From an uncultured delta proteobacterium (GTDB taxonomy: Bacteria > Desulfobacterota > Desulfobulbia > Desulfobulbales > Desulfocapsaceae): DNA of 64,000 bases. Of this stretch, positions 10,101-18,686 are shown one piece after another; within the stretch, counting starts at the first letter, position 1, and every line of letters begins with the position of its first letter. The position numbers and the translations under genes were made by a program. The stretch lies in the NCBI GenBank assembly GCA_903875445.1, contig CAIQWD010000056.1, positions 1 through 64,000 of the forward strand, written 5' to 3'. Under the pieces are notes generated by a model that worked only from the letters and a program-made list of their open reading frames with translations, was not told where the DNA came from and ran no database searches.

Positions 10101-10725
10101 CCTACAAGACATCAAAACCATCATCGATTGCACCATCCAGGATCTGGCGGAGATGACCGACGACCAGCCGGTGCGCATCGGCGGTCTCATTCGTACCTGC
10201 AAAAAACATAAGAGCAAACGGGGCGACCCGATGGCCTTCCTGACGGTTGAAGATATCTATGAATCTATTGAGGTCGTCGTCTTTCCCGACGCTTACAGCA
10301 ACTGTGAAGAAACCCTCTCCTCAACCGATCCGGTAATCATCCAGGGTACGGTGAAAAAGGATGAACGGGGACCGAAAATCCTTGCCGACAGCATCGACTC
10401 CCTGCCGGCGGCCAGAGAAAAATATACCGAATCGGCGAGGATCAAACTGGAGGCGGACAAACTTTCAAGGCAGCAGATGGAAAAGATCAAGAAAGCCCTG
10501 TATCAATTCCATGGTTCCTGCCCGGTGATGCTCACCCTGCACTTTCCCGGCAGGGGTGAGGTGGACATTGAGGTATTAAAAGATCTCACCATTCAACCAT
10601 GTCGGCAACTAACCGACATGGTTGATGAAATTCTCAAATATAAGGCGGTGACCTTCAGCAAAAAGCCGATTGTTCTGACTCAGAAGAAAAAACGCTGGGA
10701 TAATAATCAGGCAAAGCCCAACTGA
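7198..10725 (+). CDS. dnaE: DNA polymerase III subunit alpha
   Basis: Replicative polymerase of 1175 residues, the usual size. In order: PHP domain with HLHVHTQYSLLDG at residues 6-18; the palm with the catalytic acidic motif PDFDIDF near 404-410 and GPGRGSGAGS before it; thumb and fingers; a helix-hairpin-helix region near 830-880; and an OB fold near 1000 (RIGGLIRTCKKHKSKRG). No gap or frame break is seen. The ATG at 7198 is chosen over a TTG at 7162 because the AAAGGAAC ribosome site sits at the right distance and the protein then begins MSAGFTHLHVH as in relatives. It is monocistronic here and converges on the zinc-ribbon gene nine bases later. Confidence 0.97.
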   Translation: MSAGFTHLHVHTQYSLLDGAIRIADLLEKCKEYGMDSVAITDHGAMFGALEFYAKAKKAGIKPIIGCELYVAPGDMRERKAVDGHIAYHIVLLAMNHAGYQNLMKLASLAQFEGFYYKPRIDMQALETHSEGIIAMTACLHGHVPYLIGRGDMKGAKVKAQELYDIFGDRLYFEIQENGLTEQQKVNEGLKILSAEMGIKLVATNDCHYLNRDEAHAHELLLCIQTGKTINDQNRFKFSTDELYFKSPETMKKSFAHCPEAIANTQEIAERCNLEINFGDYYFPNFPVPEGETLESMFKQACWDGLKARFNEMRKAGSFTLEVEKTYTERLRTEIDVITTMGFPAYFLIVADFINWAKDREIPVGPGRGSGAGSLAAYAMRITNIDPIPYGLIFERFLNIERKSMPDFDIDFCQERRGEVIEYVRQKYGGAEHVAQIVTYGSMKARGVIRDVGRALDIPYGEVDKVAKLIPDQLKMTIKKAMAEEPKLQEAANHDPRIAELLAVSKTLEGLARHTSTHAAGVVVSPGPMTQYLPTCRGSNDETLTQYDMKHTEMTGLIKFDFLGLKTLTVIDKALKHIKKDIGTDLNIDAIPMDDAKTFDLLCRGDAMGVFQLESSGMRELLVKLAPEQFSDLIALVALYRPGPLDSGMVDDFVETKHRRKTANYPLPDIKFVLEETYGVIVYQEQVMKIANILASYSLGDADILRRAMGKKIPEAMNAEKAKFMAGAVKNGHPADKAEYIFDLMAKFAGYGFNKSHSAAYALVAYQTAYLKAHYMPQFIAALLSCDMTNTDKVVLYINECKEHNIEVLPPDINESVKDFSVINDRIRFGLAAVKNVGESALDSVIEEREKNGKYLSFGDFCNRIDSRRVNSRVIESLIKSGSFDSLGHKRSQYFAALDKAMEQAKAVQRDQLSGQMSLFSVAPKAKQPQEAGTLIMPDIPEWDDRKKLTFEKETVGFYITGHPLDDALQDIKTIIDCTIQDLAEMTDDQPVRIGGLIRTCKKHKSKRGDPMAFLTVEDIYESIEVVVFPDAYSNCEETLSSTDPVIIQGTVKKDERGPKILADSIDSLPAAREKYTESARIKLEADKLSRQQMEKIKKALYQFHGSCPVMLTLHFPGRGEVDIEVLKDLTIQPCRQLTDMVDEILKYKAVTFSKKPIVLTQKKKRWDNNQAKPN

Positions 10726-10734
10726 ACGCGGGAG

Positions 10735-11328
10735 CTACTCAAAGGAAAGCCCGCAATCCGGACAGGCACCTACCGAAGGTGAAAATTTGCAGCCGCAGGC
10801 GGGGCACAGGGTCTCGGGGGCGGTGGGATCAAAAACAGCGGAGGCGTGACTGAGGTCATGGCTGTCCAAGGCTGTGCTTCTGATAAAATCCTTTGCTAGG
10901 ATTTCGAGGGCCGGACCGACATCGTCCTTGCAGATTTGCAGATACATTTCCGGCCCGCAGCATCCTTTGCTGCAGCCGCTTTCATCTCCGCTGATAAGCC
11001 CCGGAACAGAGCCTTGTTCCAGGACCTTTTGCAGATATTTCATCTCCCGCAAGGGCCCTTTGCGAATACTGACCAGCTCTGTTCCTGGTTCTATCTCCAT
11101 GGAACGACCTGAGTGACGCTCCTGTTCCCGCGCCAGTTGCGCCAGCTTTTCATGACCGCTCACCAGAGGTATCCGGCAACTCGGACAGAAAGGAAGGTCC
11201 AACCGAAATTCTCCGCCGCAGGAAAGACAATAATACATCTCGGGGTCGAGGCCGGGCGTTTTCCCTGCCTCCTGCAACCCGTCATTGCAACTGTTTGCTG
11301 CTTTCTTGCGCAAGAACTTTAGAAACAT
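10735..11328 (-). CDS. Double zinc-ribbon protein of unknown function
   Basis: A 197-residue protein with two zinc ribbons that flank a middle domain. The first ribbon (about 33-52) has CLSCGGEF and CPSCRIPL; the last (about 175-197) has CPACGCKF and CPDCGLSFE. Between them is a region with more cysteines (CSKGCCGPEMYLQIC near 118-132) and a pattern like small DUF2007-type signal proteins. No catalytic motif is visible. It is the last gene after hslV-hslU on the minus strand, 17 bases from hslU, so it is probably cotranscribed with them. Its link to HslVU proteolysis is only positional. Confidence 0.7.
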   Translation of the reverse strand: MFLKFLRKKAANSCNDGLQEAGKTPGLDPEMYYCLSCGGEFRLDLPFCPSCRIPLVSGHEKLAQLAREQERHSGRSMEIEPGTELVSIRKGPLREMKYLQKVLEQGSVPGLISGDESGCSKGCCGPEMYLQICKDDVGPALEILAKDFIRSTALDSHDLSHASAVFDPTAPETLCPACGCKFSPSVGACPDCGLSFE

Positions 11329-11345
11329 ACTGGTCCTTCGGATAG

Positions 11346-12758
11346 CTAGAGAATGAAGCGGCTGAGGTCCTGATCCTTGACGATATCCGACAACTGCTTG
11401 CGCACATAATCGGCGGTGACTACAAACCTGGTATCGGTAAGCTCGGAGGCATCGAAAGACAGGGAATCGAGTACCCTCTCCATGACCGTATGCAAGCGGC
11501 GAGCACCGATCTCTTCCGTGGTTTCATTCACCTCGACGGCAATAGCAGCAATTTCTTCGATGGCGTCATCCTCAAAGATCAGCTCGATCCCCTCGGTCAG
11601 CATAAGGGCCACATATTGTTTTATCAGGGCGTTCTCAGGCTCGGTCAAGATTCGGATAAATTCCTCCTTGCCGAGGGAATGCAGTTCGACCCGAATAGGA
11701 AAGCGGCCCTGCAATTCCGGAATCAGATCGGAGGGCTTGCTCATGTGAAAGGCCCCGCTGGCGATGAAGAGGATATGATCGGTCTTCACCATACCGTGTT
11801 TGGTGGTAACCGTAGCCCCTTCGACGATCGGCAACAGGTCGCGCTGCACACCCTCCCGCGACACTTCGGGGCCGTGGGAACCGCCACCGCCACGCGAAGC
11901 GATCTTGTCGATCTCGTCGAGGAAAATAATCCCCGACTCTTCGGTACGCCGGAGAGCTTCCTTGATGACCTTGTCCATATCGACCAGTTTTTCCATCTCC
12001 TCTTTCTTGGTGGCCTCCATCGCCTCCGGTACCTTCATCTTGCACTTTTTCTTCTTCCGGGGGAAGATCTTGCTAAAGGCGTCCTGAAGACTCGACTGCA
12101 TATCCTCCATGCCGGATGTGGTCATGATCTCGACCATCGGCATCGATTTCGACTCACTTAAAGAGACCTCAATCTCGCGGTCGTCGAGCTTGCCGTCTCT
12201 CAGCATTTTTCTGAACTTCTCGCGGGTAGTATTTTCCCCCGGCAGATCTTTTTCTTTTTTTATCGGCAAATCAGGGTCCTGGATGGTAAAGGAATTGCCG
12301 CCATCCGGTCCCATTGATGCAAGCGATCCCGGCCCGGGCGGCAGGAGCAGATCGAGCATCCGGTCTTCGGCATTGGCCTCGGCTACACCTTCGATCCGGT
12401 TTTTTTCCTCATCTTTGACCATATTCACCGCCAGATCGACCAGATCGCGAACCATCGACTCAACATCCCGGCCGACATAACCCACCTCGGTGTATTTCGA
12501 CGCCTCGACCTTGATAAACGGCGATTGGGCAAGAGTCGCAAGACGCCTGGCAATCTCCGTCTTGCCTACCCCCGTGGGACCGATCATGATGATATTTTTC
12601 GGTGCTATCTCTTCCCGTAGCGGCAAAGGCACATGCCGCCGCCGCCAACGGTTACGGAGAGCAATGGCCACGGATCGTTTGGCATTCGCCTGGCCGACTA
12701 TGTATTTATCCAGCTCGGCCAGGGTTTCCCTCGGGGTAAATGACTGATCGGAAATCAT
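11346..12758 (-). CDS. hslU: HslU, ATPase subunit of the HslVU protease
   Basis: AAA+ unfoldase that forms hexameric caps on the HslV peptidase in the cytoplasm. Walker A is GPTGVGKT (60-67), Walker B is [10 protein letters not shown] (near 290), and the protein ends in DLSRFIL, the C-terminal tail that docks into HslV. The intermediate domain (about 110-265) is long and rich in Lys and Glu, giving 470 residues against about 443 in E. coli. Its ATG overlaps the hslV stop by four bases, which implies translational coupling. Confidence 0.97.
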   Translation of the reverse strand: MISDQSFTPRETLAELDKYIVGQANAKRSVAIALRNRWRRRHVPLPLREEIAPKNIIMIGPTGVGKTEIARRLATLAQSPFIKVEASKYTEVGYVGRDVESMVRDLVDLAVNMVKDEEKNRIEGVAEANAEDRMLDLLLPPGPGSLASMGPDGGNSFTIQDPDLPIKKEKDLPGENTTREKFRKMLRDGKLDDREIEVSLSESKSMPMVEIMTTSGMEDMQSSLQDAFSKIFPRKKKKCKMKVPEAMEATKKEEMEKLVDMDKVIKEALRRTEESGIIFLDEIDKIASRGGGGSHGPEVSREGVQRDLLPIVEGATVTTKHGMVKTDHILFIASGAFHMSKPSDLIPELQGRFPIRVELHSLGKEEFIRILTEPENALIKQYVALMLTEGIELIFEDDAIEEIAAIAVEVNETTEEIGARRLHTVMERVLDSLSFDASELTDTRFVVTADYVRKQLSDIVKDQDLSRFIL

Positions 12759-13285
12759 ATTTTCTCAACGATAATTGAATTATTGGTGAATACACAAATA
12801 TTTGCGGCAATTTCCATGGACGCCCGGCAGATCGCTTCAGCATCGAGATCGCTGTGCTCAACCAGGGCCAGGGCCGCCGCCTGGGCGTAGGGACCACCCG
12901 AGCCAATTGCCAGTATCCCCTTGTCGGCCTCGATAACATCGCCGGTGCCGGAAAGAAGGAGGGAATGCTCCTTGTCGACCGCTATCATCATCGCCTCCAG
13001 CCGCCGCAGAAATTTGTCGGTGCGCCAATCCTTGGCCAACTCGACCGCCGCCCTAAGGAGATTGCCGCTGTACTGTTCGAGTTTCTGTTCCAACTTGTCA
13101 TAAAGGGTAAAGGCGTCGGCGGTCGCCCCGGCAAAGCCGGTGATTACCCGGTCATGATAGAGTCGTCGCACCTTGCGGGCCTGATGCTTCATGATGGTAT
13201 TGCCCAAGGATACTTGGCCGTCTCCGGCTAAGGCGACCTGCCCTTTATGACGAACAGCGAGAATGGTTGTTGATCGTATTTTCAT
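12755..13285 (-). CDS. hslV: HslV, peptidase subunit of the HslVU protease
   Basis: Proteasome-beta-type threonine peptidase of 176 residues. The expected N-terminal Thr of the mature enzyme lies in the TTILAV stretch, at residue 6 or 7, so a short MKIRS propeptide must be removed. Conserved [23 protein letters not shown] and [13 protein letters not shown] segments are present. It sits between xerC (76 bases upstream) and hslU (four-base overlap), an arrangement like the codV/xerC-hslVU cluster of many bacteria. Confidence 0.97.
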   Translation of the reverse strand: MKIRSTTILAVRHKGQVALAGDGQVSLGNTIMKHQARKVRRLYHDRVITGFAGATADAFTLYDKLEQKLEQYSGNLLRAAVELAKDWRTDKFLRRLEAMMIAVDKEHSLLLSGTGDVIEADKGILAIGSGGPYAQAAALALVEHSDLDAEAICRASMEIAANICVFTNNSIIVEKI

Positions 13286-13361
13286 TGATGTTCATTATCT
13301 GGTTAAAAAAATGTTTCCTTCTATCACAGCTGGCAAACAATTCGTTCCCGCTGCATATTGA

Positions 13362-14276
13362 CTAGTCCTTTTTTTCCGGGTTCGACAAAGGATGAGCTTT
13401 ATCATACACATTGGCGAGATGATCCAGGGTCAGATGGGTATACCGTTGGGTAGTCGATAGACTGGCATGACCCAACAGTTCCTGCACCGAGCGAAGATCC
13501 GCCCCCATTTCCAGGAGATGGGTGGCAAACGAGTGCCGCAAGGCGTGCGGCGTCACCACCTGCGAGATCCTCGCCCGCTCCCCGTAAGCCTGGACGATGC
13601 GCTCAACGCTTCGGGCGGACAGACGACTCCCCCTGCCGTTAAGAAAGAGTGCCTCCTGCTCAACCGCCCGGCCCCGCCCGGCCCGTTCCACGATCAACTG
13701 CAAACGCTGCGGCAACCAGCCATTTACCGCTTCAATAGCGGGGCGGCCTACGGGAACCAATCGCTCCTTATTTCCTTTGCCCCGTACCCTAAGCACTTCC
13801 AAAGCGAAATCAAGGTCGGCAATATCCCGCGACACCAGCTCGGAAACCCGCATTCCCGTTGAATAGAGGAGTTCAAGGATTGCCCGGTCCCTGTGCATAT
13901 ATGTATCCTGAATCCCTGGCGCTTCAAGCAGGGCGAAGGTTTCATCGACGGTGAGAAAAACCGGAATAAACCGGCCGACTTTTGGCCCGGCTATGCCAGT
14001 CACCGGATCAATTTTTATCACCCCTCGACGTACGGCAAAACGGAAAAAGGTTCGCAAGGCTGAGAGTTTTCTTGCCACTGAACCACTACTGTTACGACCA
14101 TGCAGGCTGACGATAAAGGAACGAATATGGCTGGCCGACACCGCGTCCAAGGCTGTATCCTCCCCCAGCAAACGGGAGAACTCGAAAAGGTCGCGCCGAT
14201 AACCGGTGACCGTATGTTCGGAATACCCCTTTTCGGTGGCCAGCCATCTGGTAAAAAGTTCTACAGCTTCACGCAA
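13362..14276 (-). CDS. xerC: Tyrosine recombinase XerC
   Basis: Site-specific recombinase that acts with XerD at dif to resolve chromosome dimers. The N-terminal SAM-like core-binding domain (1-95) is followed by the catalytic domain with the full residue set: R143 in GMRVSEL, K167 in RGKGNKE, H244 and R247 in HALRHSF, H270 in LLGHASL and the nucleophile Y279 in TQRYTHL. The length of 304 is normal. The best start is a TTG at 14276 after a GAGGACGAG site. It heads the xerC-hslV-hslU group. It is chromosomal, with no sign of an adjacent integrated element, so an integrase of a mobile element is unlikely. Confidence 0.92.
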   Translation of the reverse strand: MREAVELFTRWLATEKGYSEHTVTGYRRDLFEFSRLLGEDTALDAVSASHIRSFIVSLHGRNSSGSVARKLSALRTFFRFAVRRGVIKIDPVTGIAGPKVGRFIPVFLTVDETFALLEAPGIQDTYMHRDRAILELLYSTGMRVSELVSRDIADLDFALEVLRVRGKGNKERLVPVGRPAIEAVNGWLPQRLQLIVERAGRGRAVEQEALFLNGRGSRLSARSVERIVQAYGERARISQVVTPHALRHSFATHLLEMGADLRSVQELLGHASLSTTQRYTHLTLDHLANVYDKAHPLSNPEKKD

Positions 14277-14502
14277 TTTCTCGTCCTCACAAGCGGAGGT
14301 GACACAACCTCTGGTCGGATCAAAAACTGCCGCCAGGCGACCTTTTTCCCTTTGACTTCTACCCTCAGAGGGAATATAGGATGCTTTTTTCCGTCATTTA
14401 TGATTTGTTTACCGAGGTACGACAGCAGTTGATCCGGCAATAGTTCTAGCCTGAAAGCTAAGACGAAGCAACCCTCTTTTATTCCCCTACATCCTGTTCA
14501 CT

Positions 14503-14751
14503 ATGGCGAAAAAATCCTTTGAAGCAGCCCTTGCCCGGCTCGAACAGATCACCGAAGAACTTGCCGGTGGTGACGAGAGCCTGGAAAATAGCTTAAAAAA
14601 ATTTGATGAGGGTATCAAACTGGCCGGTTTTTGCCATGAGCAACTGAGTGAGGCTCGGGCGAAGATTGAAATTCTCCTCGAAAAGGATGGCAAGCTCGAA
14701 GCAATACCCTTTGAAGGACCGGAAAGTGGAGATAAAGAGCTATTTAAATAA
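14503..14751 (+). CDS. xseB: Exodeoxyribonuclease VII small subunit
   Basis: An 82-residue helical protein with the family pattern [16 protein letters not shown] followed by [11 protein letters not shown] and a heptad-like second helix. XseB associates with XseA to form exonuclease VII, which degrades single-stranded DNA. xseA is not in the window. It is the first gene of xseB-ispA-dxs, an order seen in many bacteria, and its 3' end overlaps ispA by 26 bases when ispA starts at the GTG described below. Confidence 0.93.
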   Translation: MAKKSFEAALARLEQITEELAGGDESLENSLKKFDEGIKLAGFCHEQLSEARAKIEILLEKDGKLEAIPFEGPESGDKELFK

Positions 14752-15622
14752 CCAGCAACGGATTGTGGAAGATGGCTTGCAGGCCTTGATGCTGCAGGCC
14801 ACCGGCCCATTTTTCAAGCATCTTGAAGCCATGCGTTACAGCCTGTTTGTCGGCGGCAAACGGGTCCGACCGATCCTCTGCCTGGCAACCGGGCAGGCCA
14901 TTGACAACCGCCCGGAAACCGCAAACAATCTGTTGCCGATTGCCTGTGCTCTCGAATGCATTCACACCTATTCTCTTATCCATGACGACCTGCCGGCCAT
15001 GGATAACGATGCCCTCAGGCGGGGCAAGCCGACAAACCACATTCTCTTTGGCGAAGCCGGGGCAATTCTCGCAGGCGACAGTCTCTTAACCTTCGCTTTC
15101 GAGTTGCTGAGCAGAGAAAAAAACAACACACTCCCAGCCGAGAAACGCCTGCGGATAATCGAGATGGTCGCCAGGGCGGCCGGACCACTCGGCATGGCAG
15201 GCGGTCAAGCCTTGGATATCGATAGCGAGAAGACTGCCGTTCCCTTTCCCGTCCTGCAGACCATTCACCTGGCTAAGACCGGGGCGCTGATAACCTGCTC
15301 GGTACAGGCCGGGGCCATAGGAGCCGGTGCAAGCCCGGAGCAGATGGAAAAACTGACAATCTACGGTGAAAAGATCGGCTTGGCCTTTCAGATAGTCGAC
15401 GACATCCTTAATGTTACCTCGACAACGGAACAACTGGGCAAGGCGGCCGGATCGGATGCCAATCGCGGCAAAGCCACCTATCCGGCTTATTTCGGTGTTG
15501 AACAAACCAAGATCATGGCCAAGGAAGCTATTGAAGAGGCCATCGACGCCCTGCTGGGTTTTGATGTGAAGGCGGACCCGCTTCGCCAACTCGCCACCTA
15601 TATCTACACCAGAAGTAATTGA
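14726..15622 (+). CDS. ispA: Farnesyl/geranylgeranyl diphosphate synthase
   Basis: Short-chain trans-prenyltransferase that condenses isopentenyl and allylic diphosphates for quinone, peptidoglycan carrier and other isoprenoids. The first Asp-rich motif is [10 protein letters not shown] (near residue 90) and the second is VDDILN (near 224); GGKRVRP and GQALDID are also present. The start is placed at a GTG (14726) with a GAAGGA site because the resulting N-terminus, [18 protein letters not shown], matches IspA proteins and gives 298 residues, the usual size; an upstream ATG at 14648 would add an unrelated out-of-family stretch inside xseB. dxs follows after about five bases. Confidence 0.93.
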   Translation: MEIKSYLNNQQRIVEDGLQALMLQATGPFFKHLEAMRYSLFVGGKRVRPILCLATGQAIDNRPETANNLLPIACALECIHTYSLIHDDLPAMDNDALRRGKPTNHILFGEAGAILAGDSLLTFAFELLSREKNNTLPAEKRLRIIEMVARAAGPLGMAGGQALDIDSEKTAVPFPVLQTIHLAKTGALITCSVQAGAIGAGASPEQMEKLTIYGEKIGLAFQIVDDILNVTSTTEQLGKAAGSDANRGKATYPAYFGVEQTKIMAKEAIEEAIDALLGFDVKADPLRQLATYIYTRSN

Positions 15623-15627
15623 CTATT

Positions 15628-17532
15628 ATGTCAAAGTTCCCCCCAACAGTTCCCCATTCGCTCCTTGAGAGTATAGAATCTCCGTCTGATATCCGCAAAC
15701 TCACCCTCCCGCAACTGACGGAACTGGCCCAGGATATTCGTGATCTCATAGTTCAAACAGTAGCCCGTACCGGCGGCCACCTTGCGCCAAGCCTCGGGGT
15801 GGTGGAACTGACCATTGCCCTGCATTATGTCTTTGATACCCCTCTCGATAAACTTATCTGGGATGTCGGCCACCAAAGCTACGCCCATAAGATTCTCACC
15901 GGCAGGCGCCGGCAGTTTGGCACCCTCCGGCAATATAAGGGTATGAGCGGCTTCCCCAAATTTAAAGAAAGCAGCTACGATGCCTTCGAGACGGGACACA
16001 GCTCGACCTCCATTTCGGCGGCCCTGGGCATGACCCTGGCAAAAGATCTCAAGGCAGATCGGCACCGGGCTATCGCCGTCATCGGCGACGGTTCGATGAC
16101 CGCCGGCTTGGCCTTTGAAGCCCTCAACCATGCCGGCCATCTCGACAAGGATCTTATCGTCATCCTCAACGATAACGAGATGTCCATTTCCCCGAACGTC
16201 GGCGCGCTTTCCAGTTTCCTTAGCCGCAAACTCACCGGCAAGACGATGAGCCGGGTCAAGGCCCATCTGGTGGAAAAACTGCAGATTTCCGATGTCGGTG
16301 AAAACATTCTCAACATCCTCAGGAAGAGTGAAGATAGCTTCAAGAGCTTCTTCACCCCGGGCATGCTCTTTGAGGCTTTTAAATTCAATTATATCGGCCC
16401 GCTTGACGGCCACAATCTCGAAGACCTCCTGGAAGCCCTGGAAACCGTTCGCGATAACTCACAGGGTCCGATGCTCATTCATGTCCTCACCAAAAAAGGT
16501 AAGGGCTATGCACCGGCGGAAAAAAATCCCGATGTCTTCCACGGTATCGGTCCCTTCGATATTCTCAGCGGTACCCCGCATTCGACAAACGGGGGCGCAA
16601 CCTATACCCAGGTCTTCGGTGATACCATTGCCCGGATGGCGGAAAAGGATGAGAAAATCGTTGCTATTTCCGCGGCTATGATCTCGGGCACCGGGCTAAC
16701 GAAGTTCGCCAAATCCTTTCCTGATCGCTTTTTTGATGTGGGAATTGCCGAACAACACGCCTTGACCTTTGCCGCAGGCCTGGCGGTTGAAGGCATGCGG
16801 CCGGTGGTGGTCATCTACTCGACCTTCTTCCAGCGCGCCCTTGATCAGATTATCCACGACATCTGTATTCCTAACCTGTCTGTGACCCTGGCCATCGACC
16901 GGGCGGGAGTGGTTGGTGATGACGGTCCGACCCACCACGGGGTCTTCGACATCTCCTTCCTCCGCTTTATCCCCAATATGGTGGTCATGGCCCCAAAGGA
17001 TGAGCAGGAGTTACAGCATATGCTGTATACCGCCGTTTACCACGACGGCCCTGCGTCTGTTCGCTATCCAAGAGGTCCCGGATATGGCCTGCCTTTAGGT
17101 GAAAGTTTGATAAAACTTGAGATCGGCAAGGGTGAATTGCTGTGCTCCGGTGACGACATCCTCCTCTTGCCCATAGGCAATCGAGTGTATCCGGCCCTTG
17201 AAGCCGCTGAAGGGCTGAAGAAGATCGGTATCAGTGCAGCTGTCATCAATCCACGCTTCATTAAACCCTTGGATGCCGAACTCATCTGCCACTGGGCGCA
17301 GCACACCACCAGAGTTATCACCATTGAAGATAATGCTCGGCAAGGTGGTTTCGGCAGTTCGGTCCTTGAGCTGTTCAGCAGACGTGGCCTGTATTCGGTG
17401 CAGACCTGCATGCTCGGCCATCCCGACAATTTCGTTGAACATGGACCCCAGAGTACCTTATGGCAGAACAGCCACATAGATGTGCCATCAATCCTTCGGA
17501 CGGCCATGCAACTGACAGGGAAAGGGCCATAA
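15628..17532 (+). CDS. dxs: 1-deoxy-D-xylulose-5-phosphate synthase
   Basis: First enzyme of the MEP isoprenoid pathway; joins pyruvate and glyceraldehyde 3-phosphate using thiamine diphosphate. The ThDP motif begins with GDGSMTAG (near residue 153) and ends at LNDNEMSISPNVG; the transketolase-type pyrimidine domain holds GIAEQHALTFAAG, and the C-terminal transketolase domain ends the protein. About 634 residues, full length. ATG at 15628 is preferred; a TTG at 15619 overlapping the ispA stop is possible. With ispA upstream and ispE elsewhere in the window, the MEP route is well supported. A strong hairpin terminator follows 21 bases after the stop. Confidence 0.96.
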   Translation: MSKFPPTVPHSLLESIESPSDIRKLTLPQLTELAQDIRDLIVQTVARTGGHLAPSLGVVELTIALHYVFDTPLDKLIWDVGHQSYAHKILTGRRRQFGTLRQYKGMSGFPKFKESSYDAFETGHSSTSISAALGMTLAKDLKADRHRAIAVIGDGSMTAGLAFEALNHAGHLDKDLIVILNDNEMSISPNVGALSSFLSRKLTGKTMSRVKAHLVEKLQISDVGENILNILRKSEDSFKSFFTPGMLFEAFKFNYIGPLDGHNLEDLLEALETVRDNSQGPMLIHVLTKKGKGYAPAEKNPDVFHGIGPFDILSGTPHSTNGGATYTQVFGDTIARMAEKDEKIVAISAAMISGTGLTKFAKSFPDRFFDVGIAEQHALTFAAGLAVEGMRPVVVIYSTFFQRALDQIIHDICIPNLSVTLAIDRAGVVGDDGPTHHGVFDISFLRFIPNMVVMAPKDEQELQHMLYTAVYHDGPASVRYPRGPGYGLPLGESLIKLEIGKGELLCSGDDILLLPIGNRVYPALEAAEGLKKIGISAAVINPRFIKPLDAELICHWAQHTTRVITIEDNARQGGFGSSVLELFSRRGLYSVQTCMLGHPDNFVEHGPQSTLWQNSHIDVPSILRTAMQLTGKGP

Positions 17533-17553
17533 GCTCCATTACCGACTCAAAAG

Positions 17554-17594
17554 AAAAGGCCGGCACCGTAAAACACGGTGCCGGCCTTTTTCTT
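17554..17594. terminator. Bidirectional Rho-independent terminator between dxs and the epimerase gene
   Basis: A perfect 16-base inverted repeat (17554-17569 and 17575-17590; core GGCCGGCACCGT) with a five-base loop has A-rich and T-rich flanks on both strands. It lies between convergent genes, so it can end transcription from each side. Confidence 0.92.
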
Positions 17595-17612
17595 TCAGAA
17601 CCCCTCGAAGGA

Positions 17613-18623
17613 TCAGACTTTGAAGTAGTTTTTATACCACTGGATAAATCTACCGATTCCATATTCAAGAGTCGTCCCCGGTTTGTAGTGAAAATCCCGT
17701 ACCAGGTCGTCAACGTCGGCGTAGGTGGCCGGAACATCGCCCGGTTGCATCGGCAGGAACCTTTTCTCCGCCTTTTTCCCCAGAGTCTCTTCAAGGACCT
17801 CGATATACCGTAACAGTTTTTCCTTGTTGTTGTTGCCGATATTGTAAAGCCGATACGGGCAGTAGGAGGAGGCAGGATCGGGGCTGTCACTGTGCCATGC
17901 CTTATTGCCTTCAGGTACCTGATGAATTACCCGGTATACTCCTTCGACGATATCATCGATGTAGGTAAAATCCCGCTCCATCTTGCCATTATTGAAGACA
18001 TCGATGGGACGATTTTCAAGAATTGCCCGGGTAAATAAAAACAAGGCCATATCCGGTCGTCCCCACGGTCCATAGACGGTAAAAAACCTTAGGCCGGTGG
18101 TTGGCAGGTTAAAAAGATGGCTATAGGAGTGTGCCATCAGTTCACCCGCTTTCTTTGAAGCGGCATATAAAGAAACCGGGTGATCGACATTATCATGGAC
18201 CGAAAACGGCATCCTGGTATTAGCCCCATAAACGGAACTGGATGATGCATACACTAGGTGCTTAACTCCTGAATGCCGACAACCTTCAAGAATGTTAACG
18301 AAACCGACGAGGTTGGTATCGACATAGGAATGAGGATTGATGAGCGAATAGCGAACTCCGGCCTGGGCGGCAAGATTCACCACCGCGTCAAAACGGTGCT
18401 GTTGAAAGAGCTTGGCAACCCCATCCCGATCGGCCAGATCAATAGCGACATGATGAAACAGCGGCCCTGCCGCAAGAGCCGCCATCCGGTCCCTCTTTAA
18501 TTGCGGATCGTAGTAGTCGTTGATATTGTCCAAACCAACGACCTCGACGCCGCCGGCTATAAGTTTTTGCGATAAATGCGCCCCGATAAAGCCGGCCGCA
18601 CCGGTAATCAGTATTTTCTTCAT
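17613..18623 (-). CDS. NAD-dependent sugar epimerase, probable UDP-glucuronate 4-epimerase
   Basis: Extended short-chain dehydrogenase of 336 residues. The NAD-binding motif GAAGFIG is at 8-14, and the catalytic Tyr-X3-Lys is Y153/K157 in [11 protein letters not shown]; the SSSSVYG strand and the [15 protein letters not shown] signature follow. This last signature and the [15 protein letters not shown] loop are typical of UDP-glucuronate 4-epimerases (LspL/Cap1J type), which supply UDP-galacturonate for capsule or lipopolysaccharide. The substrate cannot be fixed from sequence alone; UDP-glucose or UDP-GlcNAc epimerases are alternatives. It stands alone, with no glycosyltransferases nearby. 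Confidence 0.85.
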   Translation of the reverse strand: MKKILITGAAGFIGAHLSQKLIAGGVEVVGLDNINDYYDPQLKRDRMAALAAGPLFHHVAIDLADRDGVAKLFQQHRFDAVVNLAAQAGVRYSLINPHSYVDTNLVGFVNILEGCRHSGVKHLVYASSSSVYGANTRMPFSVHDNVDHPVSLYAASKKAGELMAHSYSHLFNLPTTGLRFFTVYGPWGRPDMALFLFTRAILENRPIDVFNNGKMERDFTYIDDIVEGVYRVIHQVPEGNKAWHSDSPDPASSYCPYRLYNIGNNNKEKLLRYIEVLEETLGKKAEKRFLPMQPGDVPATYADVDDLVRDFHYKPGTTLEYGIGRFIQWYKNYFKV

Positions 18624-18686
18624 TATTATTCAATTACAGAGTTTAAATTCCAGACAATTCGCCCTTGGTCAGATGTTGTGGCCCGG

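Noticed and set aside
11490..12161. A 223-codon plus-strand frame across hslU
   Set aside because: Antisense to HslU with no family match; a shadow.
13362..14276. XerC as the integrase of a mobile element
   Set aside because: It sits in a normal xerC-hslVU group, has no att-like repeats nearby and no phage genes around.
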